A stretch of DNA of 64,000 nucleotides from the NCBI GenBank assembly GCA_007570785.1, contig ML660777.1, positions 2,915,817 to 2,979,816 of the forward strand, given 5' to 3'. Position 1 is the stretch's first letter. Every line of letters begins with the position of its first letter. Made by a program: the position numbers and the translations under genes. This DNA comes from Antilocapra americana (taxonomy: Eukaryota; Chordata; Mammalia; Artiodactyla; Antilocapridae). Under the pieces are notes generated by a model, which saw only the letters and a program-made list of their open reading frames with translations, had not been told where the DNA came from and did not search any database. Positions 31,865 through 43,972 of the stretch are shown in pieces.

Positions 31865-32892
31865 ACAAAACAGACAAACTTTTAGCTAGACTCACCAAAA
31901 GAAAAAGAGTAAGAACCCAAGTAAATAAAATTATAAATGAAAAAGAAGACATTATAACTGATATCACAGAAACTTAAAGGATTGTAAGACACTACTATGA
32001 AGAATTATATAATACTACAGAAAATTGGGAAACCTAAAAAAATGAGTAAATGACTAGAAACATACAATCTACCAAGATAGAACCATGAAGTAGAAAAATC
32101 TGAATAGATTAATAATAAGGAGATTTAGTCAATAAAATTAAAATTAAATAATGGCATTAACTAGTGCCATTCTTTTTCAAATTCTTCCAAAAATTTGAGG
32201 AAAAGGAAAAACTCCCAGATACATTTTACAATGCCAGCATTATCCTAATACCAAAGTTAAACAAAAAATTATTAAGAAAAGAAAGCTATAGACTAATATC
32301 CTTGAAGACTATAGATGCAAAAATTCTCAACAAAATTCTAGTAAACCAAATTAAACAGCACATTAAAAGGATCATGCACTATGATCAAGTGAGATTTATC
32401 CTTGGGATGCAATGATGGTTCAACATAAGGAAATCAATAAATGTGATATATCACATTAATAGGATGAGAAATAAAAATATTATCACCTCAATAGATACAG
32501 AAAAGGCACTTGATAAAATTCAATATCCATTCATGATAGACATTCTCGACAAATTGGACATAGGAAGGAATATACTTCAATATAATTAAGGCCACATATT
32601 ACAACCCATAGCTAACATAGTGGTGAAAGGCTGAAAGAATTTCCTTCAGGTCAGGAACAAGACCTGGGTGCACACCCTCACCAGTCCACTCAATATAGTA
32701 CTGAAATTCTAGTTGGAGCAATAAAGCAAGAAAAAATTAAAAGTCATACTGTCTCTGTTTGCATAGAGCATGATCTTTATATAGAAACCGCAAAAGACTC
32801 CACCAAAACACTGTTAGATCAATTCAGTAGTTCAGTAAAGTTGCAGAACACAAAAACCAATGTACAAAAATTAGTAGTATTTCACACATTAA
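31865..32892 (+). mobile_element. Old L1 ORF2 fragment, sense (5' part)
   Basis: Sense L1 ORF2 coding remnants: AGAAATTATATAATACTAC-like linker, TTTTTCAAATTCTTCCAAAAATTTGAGGAAAAGG, CCAGCATTATCCTAATACCAAAG, ATCCTTGGGATGCAATGATGGTTCAACATAAGG, ATAGATACAGAAAAGGCACTTGATAAAATTCAA. Many indels. The 83-aa frame at 32164-32415 (…[13 protein letters not shown]…) is the RT-domain part. Continues after the SINE at 33173. Confidence 0.85.
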
Positions 32893-33172
32893 CACGGAGA
32901 AGGCAAAGGCACCCCACTCCAGTACTCTTGCCTGGAAACTCCCATGGACGGAAGAGCCTGGTAGGCTGCAGTCCATTGGGTCACGAAGAGTCGGACACGA
33001 CTGAGAGACTTCACTTTCACTTTTCACTTTCCTGCATTGGAGAAGGAAATGGCAACCCATTCCAGTGTTCTTGCCTGGAGAATCCCAGGGACAGAGGAGC
33101 CTGGTGGGTTGCCGTTTATGGGATCGTACAGAGTCAGACACGACTGAAGTGACTTAGCAGCAGCAGCAGCAT
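32893..33172 (+). mobile_element. BovA dimeric SINE, nested in old L1
   Basis: Two related units: AGAAGGCAAAGGCACCCCACTCCAGTACTCTTGCC … GGACACGACTGAGAGACTTCACTTTCACTTTTCACTTTC and GGAGAAGGAAATGGCAACCCATTCCAG … GACACGACTGAAGTGACTTAGCAGCAGCAGCAGC. The flanks share ACATTAA, and the L1 continues after it. Confidence 0.92.
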
Positions 33173-33490
33173 ACATTAATAAGGAACTATCTGATAAAGA
33201 AATAATGATCCCATTTACAATAGCATCAAAAATACTTAGCAATAAATTTAATCAAGGAAATGAAAGAACTACATGCTGATAGCTATAAGACATTGATGAA
33301 AGGAATTAAAGAAAACAAACATAAATGAAAAAAAAGTTCCATGTTCATGGAACATAAGAATTAATATTATCAAAATATCCATACGACACAAAGCTGTCTA
33401 CAGTTTCAATGCAATACCTATCAAGAATTCAATGGTATTTTCTACAGAACTCAGAAAAGCATTTAGGAAGCCAAATGAACAGGATGAGTA
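33173..33490 (+). mobile_element. Old L1 ORF2 fragment, sense (3' part)
   Basis: CCCATTTACAATAGCATCAAAAATACTTAGCAATAAATTTAATCAAGGAAATGAAAGAACTAC and GCAATACCTATCAAGAATTCAATGG are the L1 text that follows the segment ending at 32892. Confidence 0.82.
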
Positions 33491-33599
33491 TCTAGGTTGT
33501 GTGTTAAGATACAATAAGGAATCAAAGTTATTTCTAACTTTGATGGTTCTATTTTTTAGTTCTATTTGAATCTTTTCTGTCTGTAAGGTAGTTGATAAT

Positions 33600-33787
33600 G
33601 ACTTCCCTGGTGGCTCAGATGGGATAAAGAATCTGCCTGCAATGCAGGAGATCTGGGTTTGGTCCCTAGGTTGGGAAGATCTCCTGGAGAAGAGAATGGC
33701 TACCCATTCCAGTATTCATGCCTGGAGAATTCCAAAGATGGAGGAGCCTGGGGTTGCAGAGTCAGACGTGACTGAGCAACTAACAGT
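33600..33787 (+). mobile_element. Bov-tA SINE, internally deleted
   Basis: GACTTCCCTGGTGGCTCAG start, TGCAATGCAGGAGATCTGGGTTTGG, GGAGGAGCCTGGGGTTGCAGAGTCAGACGTGACTGAGC, missing the GGGCTACAGTCCATG segment. Confidence 0.93.
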
Positions 33788-36096
33788 GATAAATTCTAGA
33801 TGCTTTGAAAGGGAAGATTAGAGGAAACTCATCTCATTATGAGTGAAAAACAGACTTTGAGGTTCTCTGATAAGAGAAGGAGTCTCATATGCAATTGTAT
33901 TTACTGGCCTGGAGCTTCTGAGGAAGTTTGATTCTCCACATACACTGTTGGTAAGTAGCAACTTGCTCATAGCAGTTGAAGTCAGAGAAAGGGAATGCTC
34001 AAAGAAGTTGGGAAAATGACACCATTTTAGGGAAAAGGGACATCAATAATTTCAATGGAGAATAAGTTGAGCATCTTAAGAGTCAATCAGTTGTGTGACA
34101 TTTGATATGCTTTTTTTTCTTTTCTCCTTTCTTTTTATTCATCTCAGGCCTCACTTTTATCATTTATAATTTGGGGAATACAACTTAAAAGTGATACGTT
34201 TATAAGTTGGCACGGGGAGGCAGTTAATAAATTCATGAGCATCATAATCTGTGTGCAGCCACTGGCTTCCCTTCTCACCTACTCTACATACAAAGTTCAG
34301 TCTGTTTCACACCATAGTGGTTCTTAACATTTTTGTTTTGATTGAGCTATAGAAAAAACCTTGTGCAAGCATGGTCTCACTTTCTAGGAAAGATGCATAT
34401 GAAGAGTGGAAAACAAAAACTTACATGCACTTTCAAGAGGATCTTGGATTCCCAAAGTCCATCCATGACTCTGTCTCTGTGGTATTATTTGAAGGAGGGA
34501 GACATCCAGATTGCGTGTGCATTATTTCCACTTAGGTTCGAGGGCCTTAAGCCTAAATCCATTCTAGTTTTGTAGGCTGCAGTAAAGTCTCAGGAGTTCT
34601 TAGCATTCTTACATCTAAGACGGACGTAGTGTTCTTGTTCTCTGTGGACATATGTTGGGTGAGAAGAGGCAAGGTGTGGAAAAGTTCTGTATTCATTTTC
34701 CAATTGCCCCTTATGGTAATCAGGCAAAGGGCATACTGTGTTTTCGTCTTCCAGCACCATCTATGATATGACCTCAGCTTTTTCAGTGTCCAGTAGCAAT
34801 CCACTCTTCATTTACAAGTGAACATATATTGGCTTTTCCTTTCCCTGTTTTTCTTTCCCTCCCCCAGCTTTCTTTTATCGTTTTCCCTTTTATTCTAGAA
34901 TTCTTCGATTCTTTCATTCAACTGAATGTGATATGGAGGAAAAATGTGATTTGGGTTCTCTGATGTCTTTACTTTACATTTTATATTCCTTATTTGGAAT
35001 TTTACTTCATCACACCTTTATATCTTCACTTTGATCTCTCTTTTCCCCTCAGAAAGAGTGGTTCCAATTAAAGCAGATGTAAATTAACTCCCTCCCCAAT
35101 AATTTCTATCTTATGTATTAAAATTGAAAAGTTCTTATCTCAGTTTTATACCTGAATTTCCCTCTAAATATTCTCAAAATCTTCTATTAAAATATCTCTT
35201 AAAAAAATTAGGCATTTACTCTGGAAGCCGTCTCGTGCTATATGCTTTTCTGTTTTCTAATTTTTCAATTTGTATTTTATTTTGTATTTCTGTATTTTGT
35301 CACTCCAAATGGAAAAGAGTTTGCTGGGGCTGATTCAGCCTAATAGTCACCAGAACATTTTTTTAAAGATAAATGTCCCTTGTTATTTCCTCATTCATTC
35401 GTCTATTTTAGAAGTTAGTGGCTGATGTCTCATAGCTCTCTCCAGATTGTATTTTCCATCTATCAGTAAAGCCAATATCTTTATGACATATGGTAAGGAA
35501 TGACCTTGAGTTTTTTTAATAGATGAAGTGAAGTTTTCATTTATAAAATTATATTAACACGTCTGCATATTTTTAAGCCTGTTGACTTTCCTCTGTCATC
35601 AGAAGCCATGTTCAGGGAACAATAAATACTGTCATTTTAAACTGTGTGTACACAAAGCACTGGTAGCGTGCAGCAAGCCATCTGCTCTGCCCCCCAGTTT
35701 ATTTCATTCTCTATGCAGAATTATGCAAAGTCTTTAAAATGATAATGTTTTATGCTGCCCATTTAATCTGCTACAGTTTTCATTAACTTGTCTTATGAAA
35801 AGATTACTTCTGATGAACTAGGTGCAAAATTCCAGTGTTAGATTGGTTCCCTTCCACATTCACGTGTCATTTAAACCAGTAGCTCTTCTTCAAATGTTAT
35901 ATGATACTTGTAGCACCTGATTATTTCAAGAAGATGGGCTATGCTAGTGCTGCTTTATGCAGGGTGAATAAAATAGCACAGTAGTAACTTTTAACAATTT
36001 GGATTCTGAATGGAGTGGACTTCCCTTTAGCCCCCACATCCTTCTTTGTCTCCTCTCCTAATCCTGATTATTGACCATAATTAAGCAATGTTTACT
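33788..36096. other. Longest unique stretch (2.3 kb)
   Basis: No gene, RNA gene or repeat recognised on either strand. Small frames (77, 83 and 69 aa) have no motifs. Confidence 0.4.
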
Positions 36097-36283
36097 GGGG
36101 CTTCCCAGGTGGCACAATAGTAAAGAATCCAGAGCCAGTGCAGGAGACCAGGGTTGGATCCTTGGGTTGGGAAGATCCCTGGAGGAGGAAATGGCAACCC
36201 ACTTCAGTATTCTTGCCTGGAAAATTCCGTGGGCAGAGGAGCATGGTGGGCTACAGTCCGTGGGGTCCAAGACTGACATAGTC
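36097..36283 (+). mobile_element. Bov-tA SINE
   Basis: GGGGCTTCCCAGGTGGCACAATAG start, CAGTGCAGGAGACCAGGGTTGGATCC, GGGCTACAGTCCGTGGGGTCC. The 3' end is decayed. Confidence 0.92.
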
Positions 36284-37130
36284 AAAAAGATCTGTTCTTT
36301 TGTGAAAAGCCTTTGGGGAAAATCCCACATCTACCATCCCGATATTAAAACAAAAGTAATAGTTTTATTTCAAATAATGAATATCAGAAAACTTACGTTA
36401 TAACAGAATCTATGTTTTTCATATGAAGCAAATGTATACAGGTCAGCAACCTTCAGAACTCATGGTCAAGGATGATGAAGAAATTTCCAAAGATGTGGAA
36501 TCCTCCAACAACTAGGATAAAGATATGGGGAGGATTTGGAGGATGTTATATCTGGGGTCCACAGAGACTGGGGAGCCTGGATCTCTATTCATGCATTCCT
36601 GTCTTCAAATGCCCTAAATTCTCTCCCCACCCCCCTACTTCCCTCATCTGTCAAAACCACTTCCCTGATTGGGTAGAGATATATTGACAGAGTTGTAGTA
36701 ACATGTAACTAATCAGAAAATTTAACCTTGCCTAGGACTGTTTGCATCATAGAAGAGAAGCTCCTATAAACTAAAGGAGTTTTTAGGGATAGCCCTGGAG
36801 GAAAGCACCACTAAAAGGATTTCCAATAAACAGCATGAAGGCCAAGAAGGCTAATGTATTAAGTACATACATACCAGTACTTTATTTTGACTTTGGAGAC
36901 TATAGAAGGTACTTGGCATATAAAGTAATGAATCACTTGTAGACCTGCAGTTCCTAAAGACTACAGCACTGAACTTCCTGTGATTTTATTATTACAATTT
37001 CCTTAGAGAAATTTCTACCATTAAGATCCTGTTTTGATGAAGTCATGGGATAAGAAGGATTAGAAGAGGTCTTTTTACTTTTCTTCTGACTACTCTATGA
37101 TTAATGATGATGGACAAAAGAAAACTAGCA
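36284..37130. other. Unique sequence
   Basis: Nothing recognised. Confidence 0.4.
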
Positions 37131-37260
37131 TGCTAGACATTTTACATCTATTTGCTTTCATTCTTAAAATGTCCACATAAAGTAGGTTCTATGGTCACCT
37201 CGTTTTACAGACAAATTAAGCTAAGGTGAATTAAGCAATTGTTCAAAATTCTTTAGGGAT
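37131..37260 (+). mobile_element. MIR SINE
   Basis: CTAGACATTTTACATCTATTTGCTTTCATTC, TAGGTTCTATGGTCACCTCGTTTTACAGACAAATTAAGC follow the MIR consensus. Confidence 0.7.
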
Positions 37261-37639
37261 AAAGACCTATATAAGTCTGTGAGTTGCTGTAGCCTGAGCT
37301 GACCTTGCCTGATCATGCTCAAAACAAGAAAACTGCATTTCACTTTATCATTGACTAAAAAAGCTTATAGCTGGATATGATTTTTTTTCACACATTAGTC
37401 CATTCCTCTCACCTGACAGGTAAAGCCAGAGTCAGAAATCACACAGCAGAATATCAGGCTCAAATTAGACCCCAGAAAGCTTTATATGTCAGATACCATG
37501 GCCAAGAGAGCATTTTTCTCCATTTCTTTATAGGGGCCCAGGATTTCTGAAACTCTGAATGATGAGAACTGAAATGCTCAGACACTCTTTAAGAAATTTA
37601 AGATAATTTGAACTAACACATTTTTGGTCTGCATTCACT

Positions 37640-37805
37640 TCTGTGGGGTCAGACTGCATGGATGCATGTCCTAGTTCCATCATTTAATGCTGCATGCCTT
37701 TGAGCAAGTTACTTGATCTCTCTATGCCTCTCTTTCTTTATGAAATGGGAATAATAGTAACCTGTTTTGGTGGTGGTGGGAGGGTTATAGTAAGGATTTA
37801 ACAAA
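37640..37805 (-). mobile_element. MIR SINE, antisense
   Basis: GTCAGACTGCATGGATGCATGTCCTAGTTCCATCATTTAATGCTGCATGCCTTTGAGCAAGTTACTTGATCTCTCTATGCCTC: a good antisense MIR. Confidence 0.82.
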
Positions 37806-37904
37806 TTAATAAAAATCAACCAAGAGCTAAAACATAAGATAGGATTAGTGGACAAGGACCTTAAAATAAGTTACTATTAATACAAATATATTCTATACAT
37901 TAAA

Positions 37905-38178
37905 ATTTTTAAGTAAAGACATGATGACTAAAGTTAATGTAGTGTCCTGGAATAGAAAAAGGACATCAGATAACAACTAAGGAAATCTGAATAAAGTATG
38001 GACTTTAGTTAATAATTATATGTCAGTATTGATTCATTAATTATAACAAGTATACCATGCTCATATAAAATTTCAATATTAGAGGAAACTGGGAACGAGG
38101 TACAGGAAAACTTCATGTACAAGCTTCCCAATTTTTCTGCAAATCTAAAATTGTTCTAAAAGTAAATTTATTTTTTAA
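37905..38178 (+). mobile_element. Old L1 (L1M-type) 3' end, sense
   Basis: ACATGATGACTAAAGTTAATGTAGTGTCCTGGAATAGAAAAAGGACATCAGATAACAACTAAGGAAATCTGAATAAAGTATGGACTTTAG through AAATCTAAAATTGTTCTAAAAGTAAATTTATT. Same family as the antisense copy at 2955-3298. Confidence 0.82.
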
Positions 38179-38461
38179 ATGAGACTAATGAAAAAAAAAT
38201 CAGTCCATTGAAAATTTAAATTTCCTATGCTTACCTTCCTCTCTCTCTTCTCCCAGATACCCACTGCCTCCCAACAAGGAACCAGGAAAGCAGGTGCTAT
38301 TTCCTTAGGGTGTTTTAGGAGGGGCTGATCTTCATACTGTGCCTACAGGTCTCTGGAACCTCCTGCTAAGCCAGAGTAAGTCTTCTATCTTGTTCTCTGT
38401 CCATGCCCTCCTATAGTTGAAGGTCTCTTGAGTGAAAGGTGTGTGGCTATTTACAAAAAAT

Positions 38462-38571
38462 ATTTGGCCATGCCATTCCATGTGGGATATTAGTTCCCCA
38501 GTCTGGGATCAAACCCATGCCCCCTGCATTAGGAATGCAGTCTTAACCACTAGACCACCAGTGAAGTCCCA
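38462..38571 (-). mobile_element. CHR-2-type SINE, antisense
   Basis: GGCCATGCCATTCCATGTGGG…CTGGGATCAAACCCATGCCCCCTGCATTAGGAATGCAGTCTTAACCACTAGACCACCAGTGAAGTCCC is the reverse complement of the tRNA-like head. Confidence 0.87.
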
Positions 38572-38839
38572 TGTGTCTCATTTTTAAAGGAGCCTCTAAA
38601 TCAGGTCTAAGGAGGCTGATCAGAGACACCAAGCTACTTTTCCGAACAATGATGTAATTTTATTTTTAAGTAATCTTCTGTGCAATGTTACTACCAAATT
38701 TTCAGTGAAATTTAAGTCGGTGGTGCCTTGGGAGAAGAGGAGAAGCCTGGATGATTGGTAGTAAAGCCATACAAAAAGAGGACATAGCAAGGGAGTAAAG
38801 TGCCAAAGCAGGCTTGCCAAAGATGATAATACAGTAACA

Positions 38840-38995
38840 AAAGTTTGAGTTCAGTATACAAAAATGTATTGCATTTCCCCACACTAATAATAAATCAACA
38901 GAAAGCCATCTCATTTACAACTACATCAAAAAAATAAAATACCTTGAAATAAATTTAACTGAGGAAGTGAAAGCCCTGTTTAAAAAAAAAGTTTG
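38840..38995 (+). mobile_element. Old L1 ORF2 fragment, sense
   Basis: GTTTGAGTTCAGTATACAAAAATGTATTGCATTTCCCCACACTAATAATAAATCAACAGAAAGCC…AATAAAATACCTTGAAATAAATTTAACTGAGGAAGTGAAAG corresponds to the ORF2 region after the RT domain. Confidence 0.7.
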
Positions 38996-38999
38996 AGAT

Positions 39000-39787
39000 G
39001 TCCAAGAGAATGCAAAGAGTTTGTGAATGTCTGGAAATTTTACAAAGCATGCTAGAGTTTTCACAAAAGTTGAGATGAAGTATAAAATAATTGAGTTGGG
39101 TGTTAAAGTGAAAGATCCCCACAAAATGTTAGAGGATTTGAGATGATTCTACTCTTGCAGAGTTTAAACAAGTTTAGCATTGACATTAAAAAATAGTATA
39201 TTAAATTACATTTTTTATGATGCCAGAAGGACATGATTTACCAGTTAAAATTTTCCATTCCTCTTAGGAGATATGAGACTGTCTCCTTGTTTTTGAGGTT
39301 GACATTTCTAAAATAGCCACACTTCTAGAGAGAAACAGACCTGATTCAGGCACCTACTATAAGGTGAGGCTTTTCTAGTTCACATGTTTAGGGCATCCAA
39401 ATCTCATAAGTTTATTTAGCAATACTAAGGGAATTATTTACTCTGGGATTTATTATGACAAACTTGTTATTTTCTGATAATGAACATATCCACCATATGA
39501 CAATAACTAAATCAACGGAACTAAGTATTTATCTTAAATATACTATTTTTAAAATTTATTATATTAAAATTGATGAAAACCAAAGTCAAAGAAAAAATCT
39601 TTGAATCAGGCAGAGGGCAGCAAAAGACACATTTACATTTAAATAAAAACAAATCTGAGCTGACTTTCCCAGAAAAATTATGGAGACCATAAAACAATGA
39701 CTCATAAATTTTAAGTGCAGAAATGAATTAGCTATTAACTTAGGGAGAACATCCTTCAAATTAAGGCACACCAAAGATACTTTTAAA
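39000..39787. other. Unique A+T-rich sequence
   Basis: Nothing recognised. Confidence 0.4.
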
Positions 39788-40005
39788 GGCTTCCCTGGTG
39801 GCTCAGCTAGTAAAGAATCTGCCTGCAACGTGGAAGACCTGGGTTGGATCCCTGGGTAAGAAAGATTTCCTGGAGGAGGGGATGGCAACCCACTCCAGTA
39901 TTCTTGTCTGAAGTATCCCCATGGACAGAGGAGCCTGGTGGGCTACAGTCCATGGGGTCACAAAGGGTCAGACACAACTGAGCAACTAACAGCACAGCAC
40001 AGCAT
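39788..40005 (+). mobile_element. Bov-tA SINE with target-site duplication
   Basis: GGCTTCCCTGGTGGCTCAGC start, GGGCTACAGTCCATGGGGTCAC, tail AGCACAGCACAGCAT. Flanks AAAGATACTTTTAA (39773-) and AAAGATACATTTAA (40006-40019) differ at one base. Confidence 0.95.
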
Positions 40006-40054
40006 AAAGATACATTTAAGCAAGAAAACTTTGAGAGAATCATTACTAATAATC

Positions 40055-40080
40055 ACACACACACATACACACACACACAA
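40055..40080. repeat. (CA)n microsatellite
   Basis: ACACACACACATACACACACACACAA. Confidence 0.9.
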
Positions 40081-40230
40081 TTACAGGAAGTTCTTCAGAG
40101 AGAAGAAAATAATTATTAATATTACATTCAGAAGAACAGAAATACATGATTTACCTTTCTTGGGGTTCACAGATCTCCTCCAGTCTTTGAACTGTTATTT
40201 TCTTTGGTTTTGGAAACATTCTTAGCTATT

Positions 40231-40439
40231 GTGTGTGCTCTGTTGCCTCAGTCATGTCTGACTCTTTGCAACCCCATGGACTGTAGCCTGAAAGATCCCT
40301 CTGTCCATGGGATTCTCCCAGAAGGAATACTGGAATAAGCTGTCATTTCCTCCTTCAGGGGATCTTCCCAACCCAGGAGCTGAAACTGCATCTCCTGTGT
40401 CTCCTGCCTTGAGGCAGATTCCTCACCCACTGAGCCACC
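40231..40439 (-). mobile_element. Bov-tA SINE, antisense
   Basis: GTGTGTGCTCTGTTGCCTCAGTCATGTCTGACTC to CCTCACCCACTGAGCCACCA. Moderately diverged. Confidence 0.92.
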
Positions 40440-42117
40440 ATTATCTCATCAATTATTGTCTGCCTTTTTACATTCCCCCCCTCTTCCTGGGATTCTAATT
40501 GCACGTATATTAGTCGTTTAAACTTTCTCTCAGGTGGCTTAAGACATTTTCTGTATTTTCATCTTTTTTGCCATGTTTTATTCTGTATGTTTCCTAGTGA
40601 CGGTTTTGAGTTCAAAATTCTCAATTCTGGTACACCTAATTTACTATTAAACTCTTACTCTCTTTTTTAAATATACTTTTTCATTGAAGGATAATTGCTT
40701 CACAGAATTTTGTTGATTTCTGTCAAATCTCAACATGAATCAGCCATAGGTATACATATAAGCCCTTCCTTTTGAACTTTCCTCCCATCTCCCTTCCCAT
40801 CCAACTCCTCTAGATTGATACACAGCCCCTGTTTGAGTTTCCTGAGATGTACAGCAAGTTCTGTTGGCTATCTGTTTTACATATGGTAATGTAGGCTTTC
40901 GTTACTCTCTCCTTACATCTCCCCCTCTCCCTCTCTATCCTCATGTCCATAATGCTATTGTCTACACCTGTTTCTCCACTGCTGCCTGCAAATAAATTCT
41001 TCAGTAGTGTTTTTCTAGCTTCCATATATATGCTTTAGTATATGATATTTATCTTTTTCTTTGTGACTTGCTTCACTCTGTATAATAGTCTCTGGGTTCA
41101 TACACCTCATTAGAATCAACTCAAATGCATTCCTTTTTATGACTGAGTAATATTTCAATGTGCATATGTACCACAAGTTCCTTATCCATTCATCTCTCAA
41201 TAGACATCTAGGTTGCATCAATAAAATCTCCTAGCTATTGTAAATAGTCCTGCAGTAAACAATGGGATACATGTGCCTTTTTCAATTTTGGTTTCCTCAG
41301 GGTATATGGCTAGAAGTGGGATTGCTGGATCACATGGTGCTTTTACTCTTAGTTTTTTAAGGAATCTTCATACCACCTTTCATAGTGGCTGAATAAATTT
41401 CCATCCCCACCAACATTGGAAGTTCAGTTCAGTTCAGTTCAGTCACTAAGTTGTGTCTGACTCTCTGTGATCCCATGGACTGCAGCATGCCAGGCTTCCC
41501 TGTCCATAACTAACTCCCATGGCTTACTCAAACTCATGTCCATTGAGTCAGTGATGCCATTCAACCATCTTATCCTTTGTCATTCCCTACTCCTGCCTGC
41601 AATCTTTCCCAGCATCAGGGTCTTTGCTAGTAAGTCAGCTCTTCCCATCAGGTGGCCAAAGGAGTGGAGTTTCAGTTTCAGCATCAGTCCTTCCAGTGAA
41701 TATCCAGGACTGATTTCCTTTAGGATGGACTGGTTGGATCTCCTTGCTATCCAAGGGACTCTCAAGAGTTTCTGCAAACACCACAGTTCAAAAACATCAA
41801 TTCTTTGGCACTCAGCTTTTTTATAGTCCAACTCTCATATTCATACATGACTGCTGGAAAAACCATTGCTTTGACTAGATGGGCCTTTGTCAGCAAACTA
41901 ATGTCTCTGCTTTTTAATATGCTGTCTAGGTTGGTCATAACTTTTCTTCCAAGGAGTAAGCATCTTTGAATTTCATGGCTGCAATCACCATTTGCAATGA
42001 TTCTGGAGCCCCCCCCAAATAAAGTGTGTCACTGTTTCCACTATTTCCCCATCTATTTGCCATGAAGCAATGGGACAAGATTTCATGATCTTAGTTTTCT
42101 AAATGTTGAATTTTAAG

Positions 42118-42894
42118 TCAATTTTCACTCTCCTCGTTCACTTTCATCAAAAGGCTCTTTAGTTCTTCTTCACTTTCTGCCATAAGGGTGGCATCATCTG
42201 CATATCTGAGATTATTGATATTTCTCCTGGCAATCTTGATTCCAGCTTGTGCTTCATCCAGCCTGGCATTTCTCATGATGTACTCTGCATATAAGTTAAA
42301 TAAGCAAGTTGACAATATACAGCCTTGACATACTCTTTTTCCTATTTTAAACCAGTCTGCTGTTCCATGTCCAGTTTTAACTGTTACTTCATGATTTGTA
42401 ACAGATTTCTCAGGAGGCAGGTCAGGTGGTCTGGTATTCCCATCTCTTTAAGAATTTTCCACAATTTGTTATGATCCACACAGTCAAAGGCTTTGGCATG
42501 GTCAATAAAACAGAAACAGATGTTTTCCTGAAACTCTATCACTTTTCAATGATCCAATGGATGTTGGCAATTTGATCGCTGGTTCCTCTGCCTTTTCCAA
42601 ATCCAGCTTGAACATCTGGAAGTTCATGGTTCACATAGTGTTGAAGCCTCACTTGGAGAATTTTGAGCATTATTTTGTTAGCTTGTGAGATGAGTGCAAT
42701 TATGCAGTAGTTTGAGCATTCTTTGGCATTGCCTTTCTTTGGGATTGAAATGAAAACTGACCTTTCCTGTCTTGTGGCCACTGCTGAGTTTTCCGAATTT
42801 GCTGGCATATTGAGTGCAACACTTTCACACCATCATCTTTTAGGATTTGAACTAGCTCAACTGGAATTCCATCACCCCCACAAGCTTTGTCCAT
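42118..42894 (-). pseudogene. BovB reverse transcriptase remnant
   Basis: Minus-strand pieces in order: GGDGIPVELVQILKDDGVKVLHSICQQ (42700-42894), NYCIIALISQANKIMLKILQVRLQ…ELPDVQAGFGKGRGTSDQ (42539-42808), and NLRYADDATLMAESEEEL (42118-42315). The last contains the intact YADD catalytic motif of RTE reverse transcriptases. The pieces lie in different frames separated by stops. Confidence 0.88.
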
Positions 42895-43726
42895 AGTGAT
42901 GCTTCATAAGGCCCACTTGACTTCGCATTCCAGGATGTTTGGCTCTAGGTGAATGATCACACCATTGTTTATTATCTGGGTCATGAAGATCTTTTTGTAT
43001 AGTTCTTCTATGTATTCTTGCCACCTCTTCTTCATATCTCTGCTTCTGTTAGGTCCCTACCACTTCTGTCCTTTATTGGGCCCATATTTGCATGAAATGT
43101 TCCCTTGGTATCTCTAATTTTCTTGAAGAGATGTCTAGTCTTTCTCATTCTATTGTTTTCCTCTATTTCTTTGCATTGATCACTAAGGAAGGCTTTCTTG
43201 TCTCCTTGCTATTCTTTAAATGGGTGTATCGTTCCTTTACTCCTTTGCTTTTCACTTCTCTTCTTTTCACAGCTATATGTAAGGCCTCCCCAGACAACCA
43301 TTTTGCCTTTTTGCACCTCTTTTTCTTGGACATGATCTGATCACTGCCTCCTGTACACTGTCATGAACCTATCGACAGTTCTTCAGGCAGTTTGTCTATC
43401 AGATCTAATCCCTTGAATCTATTTGTCACTTCCACTGTATATATATAAGGGATTTGATTTAGGTCATACCTAAATGGTCTAGTGGTTTTCCCCACTTTCT
43501 TCAATTTAAGTCTGAATTTTACAATAAGGAGCTCATGATATGAGCCACAGTTAGCTCCTGGTCTTGTTTTTGCTGGCTGTATAAAGCTTCTCTGTCATTG
43601 ACTGCAAAGAATATGATCAATCTGATTTCGGTATTGACCATCTGGTGATGTCCTTGTATAGAGTTGTCTCTTGTGTTGTTGGAAGCAGATGTTTGCTATG
43701 ACCAGTGAGTTCTCTGAGCAGTTCTC

Positions 43727-43972
43727 TCACCCTGCTTCATTCTGTACTCCAAGGCCAAATTTGTCTGTCACTTCAGGTATTTCTTGACTTCCTACTTTTG
43801 CATTCCAATCCCCTATAATGAAAAGGACATCTTTTTTGGGTGTTAGTTCTAGAAGGTCTTGTAGGTCTTCATAGAACCGTTCGACTTCAGGTTCATTAGC
43901 ATTACTGGTCAGGGAATAAACTTGGATTACTGTGATATTTAATGGTTTGCCTTGGAAACAAACATAGATCAT
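43727..43972 (-). pseudogene. BovB apurinic-like endonuclease remnant
   Basis: 81-aa minus-strand frame with VYSLTSNANEPEVERFYEDLQDLL and VLFIIGDWNAKVGSQEIPEV. GDWNAKVG is the conserved endonuclease metal-site motif (GDxNA). Another piece at 44166-44423 ends CIGTWHVRSMNQDKLEVVK, the beginning of the endonuclease domain (GTWNVRSMN-like). Confidence 0.85.

Noticed and set aside
41420..41440. Short direct repeats (TTCAG)n that might suggest an array
   Set aside because: They are the terminal repeat units of BovB 3' ends, found at every copy. There are no spacers and this is not CRISPR.
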